Origin: Dyadobacter sp. CY345
GTDB taxonomy: Bacteria > Bacteroidota > Bacteroidia > Cytophagales > Spirosomataceae
Direction of reading: 5' to 3'
NCBI RefSeq assembly: GCF_021502725.1
Contig: NZ_JAKFFS010000002.1
Span: forward strand, 1-64,000
DNA: 64,000 nt
Shown here in pieces: positions 58,619 to 64,000 of the stretch. How positions within the stretch are numbered: the first letter of the stretch is position 1; each line of letters opens with the position of its first letter. A program made the translations under genes and the position numbers. The notes beneath the pieces were generated by a model. That model made no database searches. It saw only the letters and a program-made list of their open reading frames with translations, and was not told the origin of the DNA.

Positions 58619-59212
58619 TTATTTAACGGCAAGTACATTTTTATCAGGCGTGAATTGAAATTTCAGGCCATAATCTTTCCCCTCCGACACATCTTCCATC
58701 GTCACATGCACGGAGTTTTTAAACCAGGATACGGTTTTATCTTTTTCTTTCGGAGTTTCGTAAAGTTCGGTGAAATGTCCTTTTGCAGCGTTCCATAGTT
58801 GTTTTGTTGCATCAGGACTGTTCAGGTATACATCTACCATAATTTTATTTACCTTTTTGTCGGAAGTAATAAAATACTGGATATCAATCGTTTCCAGCTT
58901 TTCAGTTTCTTTGGTAAAACCTACATGGTCAGCCGCATCTTCAAACATTTCATACGTTTCAGTAGCCTTAACTTTGCTCAGCGGATCGCCGAAAGAAATA
59001 CTGCGAAAAACGCCGTCTGTCGATGTGCCAAGCACTTCCTGGAGCAATGCCGATTGGTCACTGTTAAGTTCTTCCGGCGCAGCCTTTACAACGGAAGATG
59101 AATCTTGTTTGGGTGTCTCTTCTTCATCTTTTGTCTTGGTATTACAATTTTGAAGCGTAACGGCCAGAAGAATTAGTACAAAAATGTTTCTAAGTGTGTT
59201 AGAGTATGTCAT
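58619..59212 (-). CDS. hypothetical lipoprotein
   Basis: This 197-residue lipoprotein has a hydrophobic leader and the lipobox AVTLQNCNTK (C23), then a low-complexity acidic/Ser linker. The globular domain starts near residue 68 (FRSISFGDPLSKVKATE) and ends KFQFTPDKNVLAVK. No known family is recognised. It is directly upstream of the cyclophilin gene (6 nt from stop to the next ATG), so it is probably co-transcribed and may be a client or partner of envelope folding. Confidence 0.75.
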   Translation of the reverse strand: MTYSNTLRNIFVLILLAVTLQNCNTKTKDEEETPKQDSSSVVKAAPEELNSDQSALLQEVLGTSTDGVFRSISFGDPLSKVKATETYEMFEDAADHVGFTKETEKLETIDIQYFITSDKKVNKIMVDVYLNSPDATKQLWNAAKGHFTELYETPKEKDKTVSWFKNSVHVTMEDVSEGKDYGLKFQFTPDKNVLAVK

Positions 59213-59395
59213 GTTTCGCTAAAAGAATATATACCGCAAATCTAACTATAATCAATATCTTTTTTCAAAGCCGCCATCATTTATACCAAAATGTTTGTCG
59301 GATTTTACCTGGGGAAACTAAAATTTTATGCCGTTTGATTCTGAAATAATCGAAAATGGAATATCAGGAAAATGTTACACAGCTTTTTGAGAGCA

Positions 59396-60817
59396 TTAAA
59401 ACTCTCTGCCTATGTTGAAGAAAAAACGACGTTCACCTTTTCCGTTGATGGTGAGGTTAAAACGTGCGACGATGTTATAAAAAGTGACAACGTCCAAGCC
59501 GGCACCTGCGCCATAGATAAATTTATTCCCCAATCTGGTGTTACTTAACTCAGGATAGCTGTTTTTAACATAAGCAGCATCTGCGAAAGTATTCAGGTAA
59601 GCAGCGAGCGGAATGGTGTTAAACTGACGAATTGGAATCCACGGTATTGTTTTCTGGGTAGAAAATATTTTGTATTTCAACTCATTTTTCAGCAACCCGT
59701 AACTTTGGCCGTCTATTACATACAATTCATATCCGCGCACAAGATCGTTGCGATATCCCAGTCCGATGGTCTGGAGATAAGGCTGTCGCTGCGGTATAGA
59801 AGTTCTTGCCCGGATACCGGAATTGGCAAAAAATCGCTCGCTTAATTGGAAAAACTGCTTGTAGGATGCATACACGTATGCCTGATTTATATTATCAGAA
59901 GGTAATAAACCAATCTTTGAAAACTGAACGCCGCCTACTTTTCCTCTCAAAGGATATTGAAAATTATCCCGCTTGTCGTAACTGAATGAATATGTCAGCT
60001 GAAAATACTTTTGATCTGTTCTGCTTTTTAGTAAATAATTTGGATTTAAGATAGCAATGGTATCCGAAATCTGCGTCGAACTCCATCGTAAATCCAGCGA
60101 ATGAAAGGTATAATATTTATTCCTTCGTGTTAGAGAGACGAAGGTATAAAAACGTTTTTTGTTGATATCCTCACTATTCAGATAGCTCAACTTATCCCGC
60201 CAGGTCCGAAAAGCCATCGTTTTATTTGTTGAATAAGAAGCGCCTACTGTAATACCCGTTTTTTGTGCTTTATCAAGATAAGGTAAGGAATACGTCACCT
60301 CAAATTTTGGAATAAAACCAAATTCAGCCAGGACCCTTAATTTGTCAGCCCTCCCGGTAACATTACCGTAGCTCATATAAACACCGTAAATAATTCTGCT
60401 CAGGTCGCGGTTCCTGTCATACCACCATTCGTTGAAATTCCTGTCTGCCAGCTGAAAAACCGGCGTTGCAATAAAATACCAGCGCTCTTTGACCAAGATT
60501 CTGATATTGGTACGGATAGAATCTGCATTTGCCTCGGGGATCATTTCTACCGTTATGAACAAATTGGTATTAACCACTTTTCTTCGGTCAATTTCCAGTG
60601 TCTCAGCGAGTAAACTTGTCGGTATGGTGTCGCCGGACTTAATGACAAGTTCTCTTGTGATAATATTGGTTCGTGTGTGGTGATTGCCTTCCACGATGAT
60701 ATCTCCCAAAATAACCTGCGGTATGCTATCCGCAGGAATCTGAGCGTGCAATGCCGTAGAAAGAAGTGTAAATAAAAATATAAAGTAAATATCCTGATAG
60801 CGTAGGGTTCCCTTCAT
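59396..60817 (-). CDS. BamA/TamA-like outer-membrane barrel with POTRA domain
   Basis: This 473-residue protein (start ATG 60817; ATG 60871 gives a longer N-terminus) has a signal peptide (DIYFIFLFTLLSTALHA). One POTRA-type domain follows (ILGDIIVEGNHHTRTNIITR, TNLFITVEMIPE). The C-terminal ~330 residues form a 16-strand barrel of the surface antigen/Omp85 type, ending in the beta-signal FFFNIGREF. A short Omp85 homologue with a single POTRA suggests a specialised assembly factor or a metallophosphatase-type transporter, not the main BamA. It is separated from the lipoprotein gene by ~180 nt. Confidence 0.83.
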   Translation of the reverse strand: MKGTLRYQDIYFIFLFTLLSTALHAQIPADSIPQVILGDIIVEGNHHTRTNIITRELVIKSGDTIPTSLLAETLEIDRRKVVNTNLFITVEMIPEANADSIRTNIRILVKERWYFIATPVFQLADRNFNEWWYDRNRDLSRIIYGVYMSYGNVTGRADKLRVLAEFGFIPKFEVTYSLPYLDKAQKTGITVGASYSTNKTMAFRTWRDKLSYLNSEDINKKRFYTFVSLTRRNKYYTFHSLDLRWSSTQISDTIAILNPNYLLKSRTDQKYFQLTYSFSYDKRDNFQYPLRGKVGGVQFSKIGLLPSDNINQAYVYASYKQFFQLSERFFANSGIRARTSIPQRQPYLQTIGLGYRNDLVRGYELYVIDGQSYGLLKNELKYKIFSTQKTIPWIPIRQFNTIPLAAYLNTFADAAYVKNSYPELSNTRLGNKFIYGAGAGLDVVTFYNIVARFNLTINGKGERRFFFNIGREF

Positions 60818-61058
60818 TCTGCTCTTTCCATGTTCTGTTTTGAAACGATCTTTAATTTTGGTCTGCTTCATATTTTGTCAAAAATACGCCTAAATCATTT
60901 GGAACAGTGCTTCTGCCTTAAATAAACTAACGGTTTTCTTCTGCAAGCCGGTCAGCTACCGAATGTTATGTAATTGTTAATAATTAAAAAACCAAGACAA
61001 ATGATAGTCTGTTTTTTGACGACGCGAGTATCATATCACAAGACTAACAGGCGATCAT

Positions 61059-61238
61059 ATGACACCATCCCGTGCCGAAGATTTGATTAATAAACTGATC
61101 GCTAACAAGCTTTCCGGGGATGAATTGACCGAACTATTAGCCGGTATAAGTAATGAAAATGAAAAGCAAAAATATTCCGATGCTCTTGAAATTTATTTTA
61201 ATCAGCTCCTGAGAGAAAACAGGGATGAGCATGAATAA
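61059..61238 (+). CDS. short FecR-N-terminal-like protein
   Basis: This 59-residue ORF begins MTPSRAEDLINKLIANKLSG and continues DELTELLAGISNENEKQK to a charged end. It matches the helical N-terminal domain of FecR-type anti-sigma factors, which in Bacteroidota precede SusC receptors. The remaining FecR membrane and periplasmic parts are absent. A stop follows, and the next gene 83 nt downstream is a SusC receptor. It could be a stand-alone anti-sigma fragment or a remnant of a longer gene. Confidence 0.6.
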   Translation: MTPSRAEDLINKLIANKLSGDELTELLAGISNENEKQKYSDALEIYFNQLLRENRDEHE

Positions 61239-61321
61239 AAGGAAAGTAAAGAAAAATGCATGAAGTCAAAAGTTCTGTCTAAATCTACAATCTATGTTTT
61301 TAACAATTACTCTCTTGTAAA

Positions 61322-64000
61322 ATGAACACAAAAACAATTATTTTATCATCATTCCGATGTTTGCTTATCCTCCTGATGACGGTTGGATTTGGAGCTTCGG
61401 TTGTAGCCGCAGAAAAGCCAGCCGCGTTGTCAAAAACGACAAAATTGGCCCGGACGATTTCAGGTCGCGTAACTTCATCGAACGATGGAACAGCCATACC
61501 GGGAGTCAACATCATTTTAAAAGGGTCGCAGATAGGAACAACTTCTGATGCATCCGGTATGTATTCCATATCTATTGATGAAGCCAAAAATCCTGTTTTG
61601 GTGTTCTCTTTTATTGGCTTTGAAAATCAGGAAATTTCTGTCGGGAATGAATCTGTGATTAATGTTGCCCTAAAAGAGGGATCAGAAACGTTGCAGGAAC
61701 ATGTCGTGACAGCACTAGGTTTAAATCGTGAAAAGCGCTCGCTTGGCTATTCAGTCGGCCAGGTTGATGGAAAAGAAATCAGTAGAGTTGCCCAGGAAAA
61801 CATTCTTAATTCCTTATCAGGAAAAGTTCCGGGCGTTTCGATCAGTGCAACAGGCGGAACAGGCTCTTCTGTCAGTATGATTATTCGCGGGGCAACTTCG
61901 CTGAGCGGTGATAATCAGCCGTTATTTGTGGTGGATGGTGTGCCGATAGCGAACACACTAAACAACATCAGCCAGGTTGGTAATGATAACCGTGTCGATT
62001 ACGGAAATGCGATTTCAAGCATTAACCCGGACGATGTTGAAAGTGTTTCGATTCTGAAAGGCCCAAGTGCCGCAGCGCTTTATGGATCAAGAGCCGGTAG
62101 CGGTGTTGTCTTGATTACAACAAAAAGTGGCAGCAAAGCGAAGAAAATGACGGTGTCTATAACTTCAAATACTGTGTTTGATAAGCCTTATCGTTTTTTG
62201 AAAATGCATTCAAAATTTGCAACCGGGATTTTACCTTTTACACCTGATAATAATCCATATCCGGGCGGAGTTTTGCAGATAGATGAAGGTTCGGCAGGAG
62301 GCGTGGGCCCGGAACTGGATAAAGGTTATAAGGCAATTCAATGGAACAGCCCGCTTGATGCAGATGGAAATCCAGTCGCGACGGAACTGGTATCACATCC
62401 TAACAATGTGAAGAATTTTGTCCAAACTGGGATTACCACGACAAACGGCGTTTCTATTGCGAACAATACGGAATCGATTACTTATCGCCTTTCTTATTCC
62501 AATATGACCAATCGCGGTATCGTCCCGAATTCTGATTTGTTTCGTAATTCTTTGAACGTGAGTACTTCGCTGAAAGCAAGTAAAAAACTGACGATCAGTA
62601 CAAACCTTGATTTTAGCAGAAACAATTCGAATAACCGTCCATCGGGAAACCGCGGAACGAATCCTTTGCAATGGGCTTACGCAGTTTCTCCGCATATTGA
62701 CATTCGGGACCTGAAAAATTATTGGGTTCCCGGACAGGAAGGTTTACAGCAATTATCCCAGGCGCAGGGCGATTACAATAACCCATACTTTTTAGCTTAT
62801 GAGGTAAACAACAGCTTTGTCCGTGATCGTGTTTTTGGAAACCTTAAAGCTGATTTGCAAATCACTCCGCATTTAAGTTTGATGGCCCGGTATGCTCTGG
62901 ATACTTACAATGAGCAGCGGGAGACAAAAATCGGAAATAGTTATACCAATGATTCAAGAGGCGGATATGGTATTATTGATTTGAAGCGGTTCGAGCGTAA
63001 TGCGGATTTCCTCGCTACTTATAAAAGAGATATCAGTGATTTTAGTTTATCTTTTTCAGCCGGGGGAAATACACGTTACCAAACAAATACAGATGTCAAT
63101 AACGCTACGAAAAACGGTGCCGGTCTTATCATTCCCGGGTTGTTTACGATCGCTAACATTGCTCCTGCAAATCTTCGCTATGATAGTTATTTTTCTGAAA
63201 AAGCTGTTTTCAGCGTATATGGTCTGGCGAACTTCGGTTACCGCGATATGATTTTCCTTGACGTTACAGCGCGTAACGATTGGTCAAGCACGCTTCCGAA
63301 AGAAAACCGTTCCTATTTTTATCCGTCCGCGTCACTTAGTATTTTGTTAAACGAAATGATTCCTGTCTCTGAACAGATCAGCTTGTTTAAATTAAGAGGT
63401 GGTGCAGCGCAAGTTGGAAAGGATACCAATCCTTATAGTTTGTTTGCAACATTGGAGAATGCCGGTGCGTGGGACGGAGTTCCGCGTCTGTCAAAATCAG
63501 GTAAGATTTTGCTTCCTGATCTGAAACCGGAAATAGCAACGTCTTATGAAGCAGGTGTGGATTTGAATATGTTCCATAATAAATTACGTTTTGCCGGAAC
63601 ATATTATCAGGTTGAAAACAGAAATCAGATCATTCCGACAACCTTGCCGGGATCGAGTGGATTTACTTCTAAAAACATCAATGCAGGTTTGTTGGTAAGT
63701 AAGGGCGTTGAGCTTTCGCTGGGAGGAACACCTTTGGATAAAAACGGATGGCGCTGGGATATAACGGCCAACTGGTCGCGTAACCGGACTACAATCAAAG
63801 AATTGTCTGACGGATTGGAATTTTACGATTTGTGGGCAGACGCCAAAGGTGGTGCACGAACATATGTGGGCGAACAAATCGGAGATTTGTATGATGCAGA
63901 AGTTGTCACTGTTACGGATAAATCTTCAAAATATTTCGGATATCCGATCCTCGACAGTGATGGTTCGTGGCAAAGTGTGAGTTACTCAAACACCCGAAAC
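61322..64000 (+). CDS. SusC/RagA-family TonB-dependent receptor (N-terminal part, runs off window)
   Basis: An ATG at 61322 opens 893 codons that continue past the end of the window. The protein has a signal peptide (MNTKTIILSSFRCLLILLM...), the carboxypeptidase-like domain (ISGRVTSSNDGTAIPGVNII), the plug (GKVPGVSISATGGTGSSVSM) and the signature FVVDGVPIANT. Barrel strands follow to the window edge. A SusD partner, if present, lies beyond 64000. The LNREKRSLGYSVGQ segment in the plug linker is the usual subtype that handles sugars or peptides. Confidence 0.93.
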   Translation, partial: MNTKTIILSSFRCLLILLMTVGFGASVVAAEKPAALSKTTKLARTISGRVTSSNDGTAIPGVNIILKGSQIGTTSDASGMYSISIDEAKNPVLVFSFIGFENQEISVGNESVINVALKEGSETLQEHVVTALGLNREKRSLGYSVGQVDGKEISRVAQENILNSLSGKVPGVSISATGGTGSSVSMIIRGATSLSGDNQPLFVVDGVPIANTLNNISQVGNDNRVDYGNAISSINPDDVESVSILKGPSAAALYGSRAGSGVVLITTKSGSKAKKMTVSITSNTVFDKPYRFLKMHSKFATGILPFTPDNNPYPGGVLQIDEGSAGGVGPELDKGYKAIQWNSPLDADGNPVATELVSHPNNVKNFVQTGITTTNGVSIANNTESITYRLSYSNMTNRGIVPNSDLFRNSLNVSTSLKASKKLTISTNLDFSRNNSNNRPSGNRGTNPLQWAYAVSPHIDIRDLKNYWVPGQEGLQQLSQAQGDYNNPYFLAYEVNNSFVRDRVFGNLKADLQITPHLSLMARYALDTYNEQRETKIGNSYTNDSRGGYGIIDLKRFERNADFLATYKRDISDFSLSFSAGGNTRYQTNTDVNNATKNGAGLIIPGLFTIANIAPANLRYDSYFSEKAVFSVYGLANFGYRDMIFLDVTARNDWSSTLPKENRSYFYPSASLSILLNEMIPVSEQISLFKLRGGAAQVGKDTNPYSLFATLENAGAWDGVPRLSKSGKILLPDLKPEIATSYEAGVDLNMFHNKLRFAGTYYQVENRNQIIPTTLPGSSGFTSKNINAGLLVSKGVELSLGGTPLDKNGWRWDITANWSRNRTTIKELSDGLEFYDLWADAKGGARTYVGEQIGDLYDAEVVTVTDKSSKYFGYPILDSDGSWQSVSYSNTRN

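Overview
The window comes from a chromosome of the phylum Bacteroidota, most likely family Spirosomataceae/Cytophagaceae and Dyadobacter-like. This placement is inferred from gene content. The supporting genes are SusC/SusD nutrient receptors, a large secreted protein with a type IX secretion C-terminal domain, a bacterial serine palmitoyltransferase, a 59-residue histone H1-like Hc1 protein, DUF1080 and GH92 carbohydrate enzymes, and promoters of the TTG-N20-TAnnTTTG type. No CRISPR array, insertion sequence, phage module or tRNA gene was found.

Layout. 0-0.45 kb: 3' end of a 23S rRNA gene, a repeat-rich spacer and a 5S rRNA gene with its terminator. 0.7-13.8 kb: ordinary metabolic and housekeeping genes, namely a methyltransferase, a two-gene secreted/TPR unit, ispD, queA, accC, a sphingolipid-type serine palmitoyltransferase, Hc1, a MaoC hydratase, hpf, a DUF4286 protein, a four-helix membrane protein, cysM and two alpha/beta hydrolases. 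14.0-14.5 kb: a toxin-antitoxin pair whose RelE-like toxin has an in-frame stop. 14.6-21.6 kb: fadD, a GNAT acetyltransferase, an unrecognised run of two coiled-coil membrane proteins with a small protein resembling the polymerase III psi subunit and a secreted nuclease, then a Uma2 nuclease. 21.6-25.1 kb: a SorA/SorB-like sulfite dehydrogenase pair and two ferritin-like exported proteins. 25.3-29.8 kb: a 1365-residue repeat protein exported by type IX secretion, preceded by two very small ORFs that share an upstream element. 29.8-30.9 kb: AT-rich and nearly gene-free. 30.9-35.2 kb: a PepSY-like periplasmic protein and a convergent two-component pair. 35.4-49.2 kb: a glycan-use region with a cytochrome-linked dehydrogenase, two DUF1080 proteins, SusD, SusC, a LacI-type regulator and a GH92 mannosidase. 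49.3-64 kb: orphan HicB-like proteins, a conserved hypothetical protein, a repetitive helical protein, cysQ, a DUF3500 protein, a phosphorylase-like enzyme, an isoaspartyl peptidase, an SDR reductase, a cyclophilin with a lipoprotein, a BamA-like outer-membrane protein, a short FecR-like ORF and the start of a second SusC receptor that runs off the window.

How the parts may work together. The clearest regulatory unit lies at 44-48.5 kb. A 16-bp palindrome, GCTAAATCGATTTAGC, occurs in perfect or near-perfect form twice upstream of susC, once upstream of GH92 and, more weakly, upstream of the small DUF1080 gene. These are probable operators of the LacI-type repressor encoded between them. The strongest leads for novelty are the coiled-coil membrane/psi-like cluster (17-20.9 kb), the twin small ORFs (29.4-29.8 kb), the interrupted toxin (14 kb) and a phosphorylase-like enzyme in which the PLP-binding lysine position is threonine (53.9 kb).
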